A DNA stretch of 64,000 nt, taken from contig CAISYC010000036.1 of NCBI GenBank assembly GCA_903889565.1, positions 1 to 64,000 on the forward strand. Direction: 5' to 3'. Numbering within the stretch: position 1 is the first letter of the stretch; every line of letters begins with the position of its first letter. The notes under the pieces were generated by a model. That model did not search any database, was not told the origin of the DNA, and saw only the letters and a list, made by a program, of their open reading frames with translations. This DNA comes from an uncultured beta proteobacterium. GTDB lineage: Bacteria > Pseudomonadota > Gammaproteobacteria > Burkholderiales > SG8-41. Below, one piece after another: positions 17,850-26,216 of this stretch. The position numbers and the translations under genes were made by a program.

Positions 17850-19061
17850 ATGCGTCATTCCAATGCCCTTCCGCTGTGCCTGCTGTCCGTCCTTTCGCTG
17901 ACCATGGCGACGCCTGCGGCATTCGCCGCCGAACCGGCCCCGGCAAAACCCGCCGCCAAATCCGCAATCGCGGTGCCCAAACCGGTCAGGCTGAGCGGCC
18001 CGGTGTCGATCGCCAAACAGGGTTACTTCTTCGTCAACGGCCAGTACGCAACTTCGAAAGACGGCCAGATCATGGCCGGCCAGATGTTCGTGCAGTTTCA
18101 GATTCCGCAGGCGCGTACGCACAAATACCCGATCATCATGTGGCACGGCGGCGGCCAAACTGGCACCAACTTCCTCGGCACGCCTGACGGGCGTCCGGGC
18201 TGGGCGGAATATTTCCTGCGCCAGGGTTACGCGGTCTATGTAGTCGATCAGCCGGGCCGCGCGCGCTCCGGTTATTTCACCGACGCCTACGGCCCGACGC
18301 GGCGGCCGAACGCGACCGCGATGTCGGAGCGCTTCACTGCGCCGGAACTGGCGAATCTTTATCCGCAATCAAGATTCCATACTCAATGGCCGGGCAAGGG
18401 TGTGGCCGGCGATCCCGTGTTCGACCAGTTCTTCGCCTCGCAGGTCGAGGACATGTCGAACCTGACCATGCTCGAAGATCTCAACCGCAATGCCGGCGCC
18501 GCGCTGCTCGACAAAATCGGCCCCGCCATTGTGCTTACGCATTCGCAGTCGGGACCGTTCGGCTGGGAAGTGGCCGACCTGCGGCCGAAGCTGGTCAAGG
18601 CCGTGCTCGCGATCGAGCCGAACGGCCCGCCGTTTTATGAAAACGCGGTCATCGGCGCACCAGACTGGTTCAAGGACGGCCCGCTCGGCCGCGAGTGGGG
18701 CATCTCGCGCATGCCGCTCACCTACGATCCGCCCGCCACCGTGCCGAAAGATCTTGCGATGACGCGTCAGGACAAAGCCGACGGCCCTGACCTCGCACGC
18801 TGCTGGCTGCAGGACACGCCGGCGCGCCAACTCGTCAATCTGAAAGGCATTCCGATCCTGATCGTCACCAGCGAATCGTCCTACCACGTGCCGTACGATC
18901 ACTGCACCTCGAAATACCTCGCGCAGGCCGGCGTCAAACATTCCTTTGTGCGCCTGCCCAGCGTGGGTATCCACGGCAACGGGCACATGATGATGCTGGA
19001 GAAAAACAATCTGGAGATCGCGGCGCTGTTGAACGGGTGGGTAGCGAAGAACGTGCGGTAA
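17850..19061 (+). CDS. Exported alpha/beta-hydrolase (esterase-like)
   Basis: A 403-residue exported hydrolase. The signal peptide MRHSNALPLCLLSVLSLTMATPAAFA is followed by a Pro/Ala-rich linker. The fold marks are the oxyanion strand IIMWHGGGQTG, then YAVYVVDQPGRARSG, the nucleophile Ser in LTHSQSGPFGW (elbow SxSxG in place of GxSxG) and the candidate catalytic His in GIHGNGHMMMLE near the C-terminus. The start at 17850 has a GGGGAG site 8 nt upstream; the in-frame ATG at 17826 does not. The substrate is unknown; similar secreted proteins occur in betaproteobacteria beside uptake genes. It is divergent from soxC with about 120 bp between them. Confidence 0.8.
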   Translation: MRHSNALPLCLLSVLSLTMATPAAFAAEPAPAKPAAKSAIAVPKPVRLSGPVSIAKQGYFFVNGQYATSKDGQIMAGQMFVQFQIPQARTHKYPIIMWHGGGQTGTNFLGTPDGRPGWAEYFLRQGYAVYVVDQPGRARSGYFTDAYGPTRRPNATAMSERFTAPELANLYPQSRFHTQWPGKGVAGDPVFDQFFASQVEDMSNLTMLEDLNRNAGAALLDKIGPAIVLTHSQSGPFGWEVADLRPKLVKAVLAIEPNGPPFYENAVIGAPDWFKDGPLGREWGISRMPLTYDPPATVPKDLAMTRQDKADGPDLARCWLQDTPARQLVNLKGIPILIVTSESSYHVPYDHCTSKYLAQAGVKHSFVRLPSVGIHGNGHMMMLEKNNLEIAALLNGWVAKNVR

Positions 19062-19643
19062 ATTTTTTTTGAAAAAGCCCCGCGAATTGCGAGTCAGATA
19101 AACCGTTTTGAATTAATCTGAGGATCGGGCGGCAATCCCCCTGAGAGCCACCGGGCAGCACAGCTGCGCCGGGCGAAGTGGGCGAGGACTGTCTGAGCCC
19201 TTGTCGTTTTTTGACAAGGGTCGCGCGAACACGTTACTGGCGAAGCCAGCCGTTTGCGGGTAGCGCGCCAAGCGCTCGCTCCCGCCCCGGATCTCTTCGC
19301 GAACGCCGTGTCGCGAGCTCAGTTCCGCAGCCGCCCGGCGTGGCGAGCAGCGCAGGGAAGTCCGAAGGACAGGCGAACCGGGGGCAGCTGTGACCCGTTA
19401 GCCGCAGGCCCGTTTGCAGGAACAGCTGCCAGCGCCCCGTTTAACTTTTGCATTCACAGCCGTGGCGCCCCTCCCGCACCGGCGCTGCACGACACCGCGT
19501 CGGGGCGCTCCTTCTCTTTGAAATTGCGCCACCACGTGATATACAAATGACATCCATCCGGCGGAATGCGCTTCGCTTTTCCGCCCTACACAATTCGCCG
19601 TTCGCAGGCGAGGCGCCTGCGCCACCAGAGCGCATCACCCGAT
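19062..19643. other. Gene-free GC-rich stretch with hairpins and repeat fragments
   Basis: No credible coding frame was found in these 582 bp. A perfect hairpin with 8-bp arms (CCCTTGTC / GACAAGGG, loop of seven bases rich in T) lies at 19198-19220. At 19560-19585 there is a short palindrome built from GGCGGAA and TTCCGCC around CGCTTCG. At 19592-19624 a segment is repeated in inverted orientation at 23219-23252. The whole stretch looks like an accumulation of intergenic repeat elements between convergent genes. Confidence 0.6.
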
Positions 19644-20810
19644 CTAACGCGACACCTTGCCTGCGTCAGCGCCGAACAACGCGCGATACAACCACGTCGA
19701 AAACACCACCACCGCCCCGGCGGTGATCGCGAATGCCGCGCGATACCCGGGCCCATCGACGACGTGACTCAACACGTAGACGCCGGTACCCTGCCCCAGA
19801 AACAGATAGAACACGAAGCCCGACAGCGCGGTGCCGCGCGCGGTTGGCGCGATCTCGGTGGCGCGCACCTGCAGAATGCCGTGCATCAGAAAAAACCCGA
19901 ATCCGATCACGGCCAGCGCCGGCACCAGCAACTGCCATGCCGGGGCCGCGGCAACCGCGCAGTAACCGGCGCTGACCAGCGTGCCGCCGATCATGACCAT
20001 GCGGCGCTCGCCGAGGCGTTTGAGCAGCCAGCGCACGTTGAAGGTATAGAGCATGCCGCCGGCGCCGAAGCTCGCCAGCACGAGGCCGATGGTCGCGTAA
20101 TCGATGCCGAATGTCTGCTTGAGAAAAGACCCGGCGTAGGGCACCGCTCCCATCGTCAGACAGCCCTCGAAAAAACCGGCCATCCAGATGTTTCGCGCGG
20201 GCGCATCGCGCAACAGATCGAGGTGCGTAGTGCGCGTGGCGGACGCCGCGGCCGGCGGCCTCGGCGCGCGCAAGGCGGGCCGCCAGAGGCCGGCGGCGAT
20301 CGACAAACCGGTCGCGCCGTAGACAATGAACGCGGAGCGCCAGCCGATGTATTCGGCAAAGATGCCGGCGATGCTGCCGGCAGTCATCTGCCCGAGCATG
20401 CAGGCCATCAGAAAGCGCCCGATCACCGCCTGTCGCGATTCGTAGGCGACGGTGTCGCCGATGTGCGCCATTGCCAGCGGCGCCACTGCGCCGGCAGTCA
20501 TGCCGGTGGCGAAGCGCAGCACTGCCAGCGCCGTCACCGAACCGGCGAGCGCGCAGGCGGCGGTGGCGATCGAAGTGAGTGCAAGCGCGACGGTGATCAC
20601 GCGCAGCTTGCCGAGGCGGTCGCCGAGCGGGCCGTGCAGCAACTGGAAGATCGAATAGCCGAGCGTAAACGCCGTCACGCTGACGGCGACGCCGCCAACG
20701 CTGGTCGCAAAATCTTCGGCGATTTTCGGCAGCAGCGGATCGGAAATGCGAAAGGTGCCGACCGCAATAAAACCGGCGGCGCCGAGCAACCAGAGATTGG
20801 GCGACTTCAA
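19644..20810 (-). CDS. MFS transporter
   Basis: A 388-residue integral membrane protein with 12 predicted hydrophobic helices. The major facilitator signature between helices 2 and 3 is GPLGDRLGKLRV, and helix 5 ends in IGWRSAFIVYG. The second half begins at about residue 210 after a hydrophilic loop (ALRAPRPPAAASATRTTHLD). It resembles drug:H+ or small-metabolite antiporters of the DHA1 type. It lies 7 bp downstream of the enolase-superfamily gene on the same strand, so it may move the substrate or product of that enzyme across the inner membrane, for example a sugar acid or tartrate. The assignment of substrate is inference. Confidence 0.85.
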   Translation of the reverse strand: MKSPNLWLLGAAGFIAVGTFRISDPLLPKIAEDFATSVGGVAVSVTAFTLGYSIFQLLHGPLGDRLGKLRVITVALALTSIATAACALAGSVTALAVLRFATGMTAGAVAPLAMAHIGDTVAYESRQAVIGRFLMACMLGQMTAGSIAGIFAEYIGWRSAFIVYGATGLSIAAGLWRPALRAPRPPAAASATRTTHLDLLRDAPARNIWMAGFFEGCLTMGAVPYAGSFLKQTFGIDYATIGLVLASFGAGGMLYTFNVRWLLKRLGERRMVMIGGTLVSAGYCAVAAAPAWQLLVPALAVIGFGFFLMHGILQVRATEIAPTARGTALSGFVFYLFLGQGTGVYVLSHVVDGPGYRAAFAITAGAVVVFSTWLYRALFGADAGKVSR

Positions 20811-20817
20811 GGTCGTT

Positions 20818-21984
20818 TTACTTGACCAGATCCTTCATCACCGCATAGAGCGCGTTCTGCGCTTCGAAGCCGATACCCGGCCGCTGCGGCAGGTTCAGCC
20901 AGCCGTTGTCGACCCTCGCCTCGTCGGCGAAACCGGCGAACACGCCGAACACATCCGGGTAGGCCTCGCAGCCGCCGAGACCGAAGCCGCCGACAATATG
21001 CAGAGTCATCTGATTGCCGCCGTGCGGAAAAATTGACGCGCGCTGCCACTTGTGCCGTTTGAGCATATCGAGGGTGCGCGAAAACTGCGTGATGCCGTAC
21101 GACTGCGGCACGTCGATCTGGATGATATCGCGGTCTTCGCGCATGCCGCCGAAGCGCACCAGGTTTTCGATGTCACCGGTGGAAAAAAGATTTTCGCCGG
21201 TGCCGATCGGCGAATCGTAAATCGAGGCCACATCCGCCAGCAGCGCGTAATCGAGCGGATCGGTCGGCTCTTCGAACCAGCGCAGCTTGAACGGTTTCAG
21301 CGCCTGCGCGTATTGCAGCGCGCGCATGCGATTGAAGCCGGCATTGGCATCGACCGCAAGGCGGTCGCCGGATCCGACCACACGGATCGCCGCCTCGACG
21401 CGCCTGACGTCGTCCGGCACCGCCATGCCGCCGACCTTGATCTTCATGGTCGTGTAGCCCTCGTCGAGCCGCTTGCGGATTTCGTCTTCGAGTTCGGGGA
21501 TGCCCTTGCCCGGCGCGTACCAGCCGCCGCCGACGTAGCACTGCACTTTGTCGAGAATTTTTCCGTCGCTGAATTTTTCGGCGAGCACCGCGTGCAGCGG
21601 TTTGCCGGCGATCTTCGCCACCGCGTCCCAGCACGCGACTTCGATGGTGCCGATCGCCACCGAACGCTCGGTGTGTCCACCCGGCTTTTCGCGCTGCATC
21701 ATCGCCGCGAGTATCTTCGCGGGATCGAGATTGTCGCCCGCCTCGTTCAGCAACGATTCCGGCTTCGCCTGCATGATGCGCGGAATAAAACGATCGCGCA
21801 TCTGCGCGCCGCAGGCGTAGCGGCCGGTCGAGTTGAAGGCGAAGCCGGCGACCGGCCTGCCGTCGCGGATGACATCGGTGATCACCGCCACCACCGAGGT
21901 CGTCATCTCGGAGAAATCGAACACCGCATTGCTGATGGTCGAGTTGATCGGAACTGCGACTTCTCGAATTGCAGTAATTCTCAC
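20818..21984 (-). CDS. Enolase-superfamily dehydratase, D-tartrate dehydratase-like
   Basis: A 388-residue member of the mandelate racemase subgroup. Catalytic residues are readable: the KxK pair Lys181/Lys183 in TMKIKVGG, metal ligands Asp212 (VDANAGF), Glu238 (FEEP) and Glu264 (GTGEN), and the general acid/base His321 in PHGGNQ. From memory, the stretches NEAGDNLDP, EKPGGH-ERSVA and WDAVAKIAGKPL are very close to the characterised D-tartrate dehydratase of Bradyrhizobium. The protein therefore probably dehydrates D-tartrate or a similar diacid sugar to oxaloacetate or a keto acid. It appears co-transcribed with the MFS transporter 7 bp downstream. Confidence 0.82.
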   Translation of the reverse strand: MRITAIREVAVPINSTISNAVFDFSEMTTSVVAVITDVIRDGRPVAGFAFNSTGRYACGAQMRDRFIPRIMQAKPESLLNEAGDNLDPAKILAAMMQREKPGGHTERSVAIGTIEVACWDAVAKIAGKPLHAVLAEKFSDGKILDKVQCYVGGGWYAPGKGIPELEDEIRKRLDEGYTTMKIKVGGMAVPDDVRRVEAAIRVVGSGDRLAVDANAGFNRMRALQYAQALKPFKLRWFEEPTDPLDYALLADVASIYDSPIGTGENLFSTGDIENLVRFGGMREDRDIIQIDVPQSYGITQFSRTLDMLKRHKWQRASIFPHGGNQMTLHIVGGFGLGGCEAYPDVFGVFAGFADEARVDNGWLNLPQRPGIGFEAQNALYAVMKDLVK

Positions 21985-22090
21985 GCCGTGCTCCTCGTTT
22001 ATTGCCTTCTACAACACACTCCAACCCTGTTGCTCCCGCGCAGGCAGGCGCCCATAGCTTCCATTCTCGATAAATTTATTTTTGTACTGG

Positions 22091-22110
22091 ATTCCCGCCT
22101 GCGCGGGAAT
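22091..22110. repeat. Dispersed palindrome copy
   Basis: The 20-bp perfect palindrome ATTCCCGCCTGCGCGGGAAT shares its core with the elements at 15815-15876. A degenerate relative (CTCCCGCGCAGGCAGGCG) lies about 60 bp away near 22033. Both sit in the 178-bp gap between the enolase-superfamily gene and a Bug receptor. Confidence 0.75.
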
Positions 22111-22162
22111 AACGAAGAAAACAATCCCGCCGTACCCGGTCAATCCAAAAGCTGCAATCCTG

Positions 22163-23137
22163 CTACTCCGCCGTGATGCCGGCAGCCTTGATGACCTTGC
22201 CCCATTTCTCGATTTCAGCTTTGACCTGCACGGCAAATTCTTCCGGCGTGCTGGCGACGATATCGAAACCGAGTTCGCTCACGCGTTGGCGCATTTCCGG
22301 CTGCGCCAGCAGGCGCTTGATATCCGCAGCGATCTTGTTGACGATCGCTTTCGGCGTGCCGGCCGGCACCAGCACGCCCTGCAGCGTGTCGGCTTCCTGC
22401 CCCTTGAATCCCGCTTCCGCCATCGTCGGCAGGTCCGGCAGCGCGGACGAACGCTTTGCACCAGTGACGGCGAGGCCGCGCAGGCGCCCGGCCAGAATAT
22501 ATTGCGTGGCTGGCGGCATTGCCACGCAGCCGAGCGAAACCTGGTTGCCGATCACCGACGCCACTGCCGGCCCGGCGCCGCCGAAAGGCACGCGCACCAA
22601 ATCAAGCTTTGCCGTCATCTTGAAGAGTTCCGCCGACAGATCGGGCGTGGTGCCGACGCCCGCCGTCGCGATGCTGTACTTTTTGCTGTCTTTCATGATG
22701 AGTGCGGCGAGTTCCTGCATGCTCTTCGCCGGCACCGACGGATGCGCGACGAATACGTTTGGCGACGCCGCGATATTGGTCACCGGCACGAAGCTCTTGT
22801 AGGGATCGTACGGAATCTTCGCATAGAGCGTCGGGTTGACGACGAAACTCGAACTGACGACGGCGATCGTATAACCATCCGCAGGCGAATTCGCCGCGAG
22901 GCCCATGCCGATGTTGCCTCCCGCACCGGCGCGGTTATCGACGACGACCTGGTCGTTCCACGACTCGGACAGTTTCTGCGCGACGATGCGCGCAATGACG
23001 TCGGTCGGGCCGCCGGGCGCGAACGGCACGATCATGCGCACCGCTTTGCCTGGATAGGGTGCATCAGCAGCGACGGCAGGCGTGACAGCGGCAAGCCCGC
23101 ACACTAAAAGTATGAGACGACGGATTGATTTGTTCAT
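22163..23137 (-). CDS. Bug-family tripartite tricarboxylate transporter receptor
   Basis: A 324-residue periplasmic binding protein. The signal peptide is MNKSIRRLILLVCGLAAVTPAVA, followed by YPGKAVRMIVPFAPGGPTD. Further marks are VVDNRAGAGGNIGMGLAA and RVPFGGAGPAVASVIGNQV, where the usual HVPYKG is changed to RVPFGG. The ATG at 23137 is preferred to a TTG at 23158. The nearby dehydratase and MFS genes suggest a diacid ligand, but this is inference from context only. Confidence 0.86.
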   Translation of the reverse strand: MNKSIRRLILLVCGLAAVTPAVAADAPYPGKAVRMIVPFAPGGPTDVIARIVAQKLSESWNDQVVVDNRAGAGGNIGMGLAANSPADGYTIAVVSSSFVVNPTLYAKIPYDPYKSFVPVTNIAASPNVFVAHPSVPAKSMQELAALIMKDSKKYSIATAGVGTTPDLSAELFKMTAKLDLVRVPFGGAGPAVASVIGNQVSLGCVAMPPATQYILAGRLRGLAVTGAKRSSALPDLPTMAEAGFKGQEADTLQGVLVPAGTPKAIVNKIAADIKRLLAQPEMRQRVSELGFDIVASTPEEFAVQVKAEIEKWGKVIKAAGITAE

Positions 23138-23218
23138 GGCAAGTCCCGACAGGATCAAAATTGAGGCGCCATTTTACGACTGTTTTATCGCCATCCGTTG
23201 CCCCTGGACAAAGGGAGG

Positions 23219-23252
23219 TTGTGGCGCATGTGCCTCGCCTGCGAACAGCAAA
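23219..23252. repeat. Dispersed intergenic repeat, inverted copy of 19592-19624
   Basis: The sequence GTGGCGCAtGtGCCTCGCCT followed by GCGAACaGCaAA matches the reverse complement of 19592-19624 with only a few differences (lower case). A second partial inverted copy lies close by at about 23270-23300 (CGCAGG...CCTGCG with GGCGCAGG). It lies in the gap between a Bug receptor and an oxidoreductase gene. Confidence 0.6.
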
Positions 23253-23310
23253 CCAGAAAAAGCCGCAGGCCGGATTTTCGAAATCCGCGCCCTGCGCCAC
23301 GAAAAACGCG

Positions 23311-24420
23311 CTAGCGCGCCGCCGCCGTCTCCGGGAGCCGCACCGTATTGCCGCTGGCCACCGCCTCTTCAATCGCCAGCGTAATTGCGAGATTGTTTCG
23401 TGCTTCCAGCGGCGTCGCCAGCGCGCACGGCCGTCCGGTCGCAACAAAATCGAGCCAGTTGCGCGTCTCGCTTGCGAGCGGGCCCCAGAAATCACCGCCG
23501 ACCCAGTCACCCGGCGCCGAACTGGAAAGGAACGCCATGTTCACCGTCACGTCCGGGACATAGATATGCGGAATGCCGCGCTCGGTGTACATGATCTGGT
23601 CGAGATGATCGTCGTCGATCATCAATACGCCCTCGGTGCCGATGACCTCGATGCGCGCGCAGTAGCCGAGCGAGGGATATTTGTCGGGCAGCGCAAAACT
23701 GCAACTGAAATTGACCAGCGCGCCGTCGGCGAGCGTCAACACCGCATAGGTCACGTCATCGCAATCGAAGCCAGCCTTGCGGATGGTGCCGCCCTTGCCG
23801 CGCGCCCACACTTCGATGACGGGATTGTCGGGCACGTACCAGCCGAGCAGATCGACGAAATACGTCAGCGAATCGACCACCGGTGTCGCGTGCGGATCGC
23901 GTTTCAGCATCTGGAACACCTGCGCGCGCGAATTGTAGATGCGCGCCGACAGACCCGACACGCTGCCGAGGCGCCCGCGCGAAATCTGCTCCTTCACCGT
24001 CAGATAGCGGCGCTTGAAACGGCGGCTGTAACCAACGTGCAGGCTGCCGCTGCTTTGCGCAGCGGCGGCAATCAATTTATCGGCGTCCGCGAGTTTCAGC
24101 GCGATCGGCTTTTCGACCAGCACTTGTTTGCCCTGATTCAGCGCCTGCAGCACCGGTTCGACGTGCTGGTGTTCGCCGGTAGCGACGATGACGGTATTGA
24201 TCGCCGGATTGGAAATGACCTCAAGGCTGTCGCTGCCGACGATCGATGCGCCGCAGGCTTCAGCCAGCTTGTTTGCCGCGGCCGCGTCGGTATCGGCCAC
24301 GCCGATGCAGCGCACCGCCGCGTGCGACGCGGCGAGCGTTGCGCGCATGGTGCCGATGCGGCCGGCGCCGATAATGGCGAGACCGATGTCTTTGCGATGC
24401 AGGCCGGTCTTTTTTTCCAC
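23311..24420 (-). CDS. Gfo/Idh/MocA-family NAD(P)-dependent oxidoreductase
   Basis: A 369-residue oxidoreductase. The N-terminal Rossmann domain has IGLAIIGAGRIGTMRA, VATGEHQHVEP and the family motif VLVEKPIAL. The C-terminal alpha/beta domain includes VGYSRRFKRRY and GTEGVLMIDDDHLDQIMY. The start appears to be a GTG at 24420, with a GGGGGG ribosome binding site about 8 nt upstream; no ATG precedes the Rossmann motif in frame. Relatives include myo-inositol 2-dehydrogenases and sugar-acid dehydrogenases. A clear paralogue is encoded at 39318-40400; both share RRYxxRYLxxKEQI and the IMY-E-GVPH segment, so they probably arose by duplication. Confidence 0.86.
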   Translation of the reverse strand: MEKKTGLHRKDIGLAIIGAGRIGTMRATLAASHAAVRCIGVADTDAAAANKLAEACGASIVGSDSLEVISNPAINTVIVATGEHQHVEPVLQALNQGKQVLVEKPIALKLADADKLIAAAAQSSGSLHVGYSRRFKRRYLTVKEQISRGRLGSVSGLSARIYNSRAQVFQMLKRDPHATPVVDSLTYFVDLLGWYVPDNPVIEVWARGKGGTIRKAGFDCDDVTYAVLTLADGALVNFSCSFALPDKYPSLGYCARIEVIGTEGVLMIDDDHLDQIMYTERGIPHIYVPDVTVNMAFLSSSAPGDWVGGDFWGPLASETRNWLDFVATGRPCALATPLEARNNLAITLAIEEAVASGNTVRLPETAAAR

Positions 24421-24780
24421 CCGTTACCCCCCTTTTTTCATCAATTGGATCGTAACAGTTTGCCGACGGCTTCGATGCCGGGCGGCGCTGCTGCGCATTG
24501 CAAGCGGTCACTGACGAATCCGCCGCAAACCTGCTTTTGCATTTGTAAATTATTTCATCGCGCGCGCCGCGGCGGAATCAGGCGGCATGAAGAAAACGCT
24601 TTGCTTTCAGCGGCGAATTCGCCAAAACGGCGCAAGCATCCGCGCCGCCGAATGTAACAATTTGTAAGCTGGCCTCCTATTACCCCTCAGCTTCGCCGAT
24701 AAAAATGCGTCATCGCCGGCGACACTGTGCCTGCGCTCACGCAACAGCGGGCACAAATCCACCCACCATTGGAGGCTCCG
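24421..24780. promoter_or_regulatory. Upstream region of the repeat-protein gene
   Basis: A 360-bp gap between divergent genes. It is AT-richer around 24530-24560 and 24650-24680. No gene was found; a 26-codon frame starting ATGAAGAAAACG near 24586 has no ribosome binding site and ends before the next gene, so it was not called. A promoter for the gene at 24781 is expected here, but no clear -35/-10 pair stands out. Confidence 0.35.
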
Positions 24781-25251
24781 ATGTCCATCAGTTCCGTATC
24801 TTCCGCAAACAACAGTTATCCGCAAACCAGTCAGGCCAGCCCGCTCAAACAGGCGAAACAGGATTATGCCGCGCTCGCGCAGGCGCTCGCCAGCGGCAAC
24901 CTCACCGGCGCGCAACAGGCGTTCACCGCGTTCCAGAGCGATCTGCAAAAAGTTCAGCAGGCCAGCGGCGGCGCACAAACGGTGCAGGCGACGCAATCGG
25001 CGCAAGGCGGCGTGCAGGGCGATTTGAGTTCTCTCGGCCAGGCCCTGAGCAGCGGCAACATGAGCGGCGCGCAAACCGCCTTTGCCAATCTGCAAAAGGA
25101 TGCGCAGGCCGCGGTCGCCAGTCAGACCGGGCAAACCCATCACCACCATCATCATCATGGCGGCGGCGGCGAGCAGTCCGCTGCGACGAGTTTGACCGCC
25201 ACCAGCAGCACAACAACCGGCAGCGGCAGCAGCATCAACACCACCGCCTAG
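24781..25251 (+). CDS. Small repeat protein with natural His7 run, unknown function
   Basis: A 156-residue hydrophilic protein without signal peptide. Two imperfect 30-residue repeats are visible at residues 27-56 and 80-109; the shared pattern is L-x-Q-A-L-x-S-G-N-x-x-G-A-Q-x-A-F-x-x-[LF]-Q-x-D. Each is predicted to be helix-turn-helix. A run of seven His (120-126) followed by four Gly precedes a Ser/Thr-rich tail. I recognise the repeat style from many proteobacterial hypothetical proteins but know no function. The His run could bind Ni, Zn or Cu. A GGAGG ribosome binding site lies just upstream of the ATG. The formyltransferase gene follows after 57 bp on the same strand. Confidence 0.75.
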   Translation: MSISSVSSANNSYPQTSQASPLKQAKQDYAALAQALASGNLTGAQQAFTAFQSDLQKVQQASGGAQTVQATQSAQGGVQGDLSSLGQALSSGNMSGAQTAFANLQKDAQAAVASQTGQTHHHHHHHGGGGEQSAATSLTATSSTTTGSGSSINTTA

Positions 25252-25308
25252 CCATCGCCACAGCCGCCGCCAGCACGATAACCCCCGGACCATCGAAAGG
25301 TCGCCGCC

Positions 25309-26196
25309 ATGCGCTTTGCCATTACCGCCACCGATCGATATCTGGGGATCTTCGAAACGCTGGTCAACAGCGGCTGGCAGCCGCTGAAGCTGTTTACGAC
25401 GCCGGTGGACAACCGGCTGTTTCACAACACCGCGACCATCCAGTATGCGCAGCAGCTGGGCGTCGCCATTCAGCTCTCGCCGATCAATACGCGGGATCTG
25501 CAGGAACTCGGCGCGCTCGGTTGCGAGGTGCTGGTGGTCGCCAGTTACAACCGGCGCATCGAGGACTGGACCCCTTACCTGAAATACGCGGTGAATTTTC
25601 ATCCGTCGCCGCTGCCGGTCGGCCGCGGCCCCTATCCGCTCGTCAAGGCGATCCGCGACCGCCACAGCGAGTGGGGCGTCACCTGCCACAAACTCTCGCC
25701 GCGATTCGACGCCGGCGATATCCTCGCCTGCGAACGTTTCCCGCTGTCCGTGGCCGAATGCCACGACAGCCTCGATCTCAAAATCCAGATGGCCGGCAAA
25801 CGCCTCGCCTCCGCGATTGCGCCGCGCCTCGCCAGACTGTGGGACAACGCGCTGCCGCAAATCGGCGGCAACTACTGGCGGTTCTGGAGCGAAGACGAAC
25901 AAACCATCGATCCGGCCGGTCAAGTCGCGGAAATTCTGCTGCAATTAAGATCGTTCTGCGGCCACGAATCCTTCATTCACGTGAACGGCTTCAGGCTGCG
26001 CGTGCGCCGCGCGCTCGGCTGGACCGAGGCGCACAACCACGCGCCGGGTGCCGCGGTGCACGCCTACAACAATACGGTGGTCATCGCCGTCAAGGACGGC
26101 TACCTCGCGCTAACCGAGTGGACGCCGGCCGCGCCGGCAACGCAAACACTGCCGGTGCCGCTGGGCGCGGAGGTTGCCGCCGCCACGCATCATTGA
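25309..26196 (+). CDS. Formyltransferase-family protein (methionyl-tRNA formyltransferase-like)
   Basis: A 295-residue protein with the formyltransferase fold. The catalytic triad elements are visible: Asn and His in VNFHPSPLP (residues about 87-93) and Asp in SPRFDAGDIL (about 129-138), with the flanking GVTCHKL. A C-terminal OB-like domain follows (residues about 210-290: GFRLRVRRALGW...VIAVKDGYLAL). The N-terminus lacks the usual SLLPxxRG-type folate loop spacing but keeps the general order. The housekeeping fmt gene normally sits with def, which is absent here, so this is probably a paralogue acting on another amine, such as a sugar or peptide. Confidence 0.78.
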   Translation: MRFAITATDRYLGIFETLVNSGWQPLKLFTTPVDNRLFHNTATIQYAQQLGVAIQLSPINTRDLQELGALGCEVLVVASYNRRIEDWTPYLKYAVNFHPSPLPVGRGPYPLVKAIRDRHSEWGVTCHKLSPRFDAGDILACERFPLSVAECHDSLDLKIQMAGKRLASAIAPRLARLWDNALPQIGGNYWRFWSEDEQTIDPAGQVAEILLQLRSFCGHESFIHVNGFRLRVRRALGWTEAHNHAPGAAVHAYNNTVVIAVKDGYLALTEWTPAAPATQTLPVPLGAEVAAATHH

Positions 26197-26216
26197 TGGC
26201 GCCGGCGACGGTTGAT

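Noticed and set aside
24607-25944. Long open frame on the minus strand (about 445 codons)
   Set aside because: It lies opposite the repeat-protein and formyltransferase genes; its product is low-complexity Arg/Gly/Ala-rich without family motifs, a GC-rich shadow.
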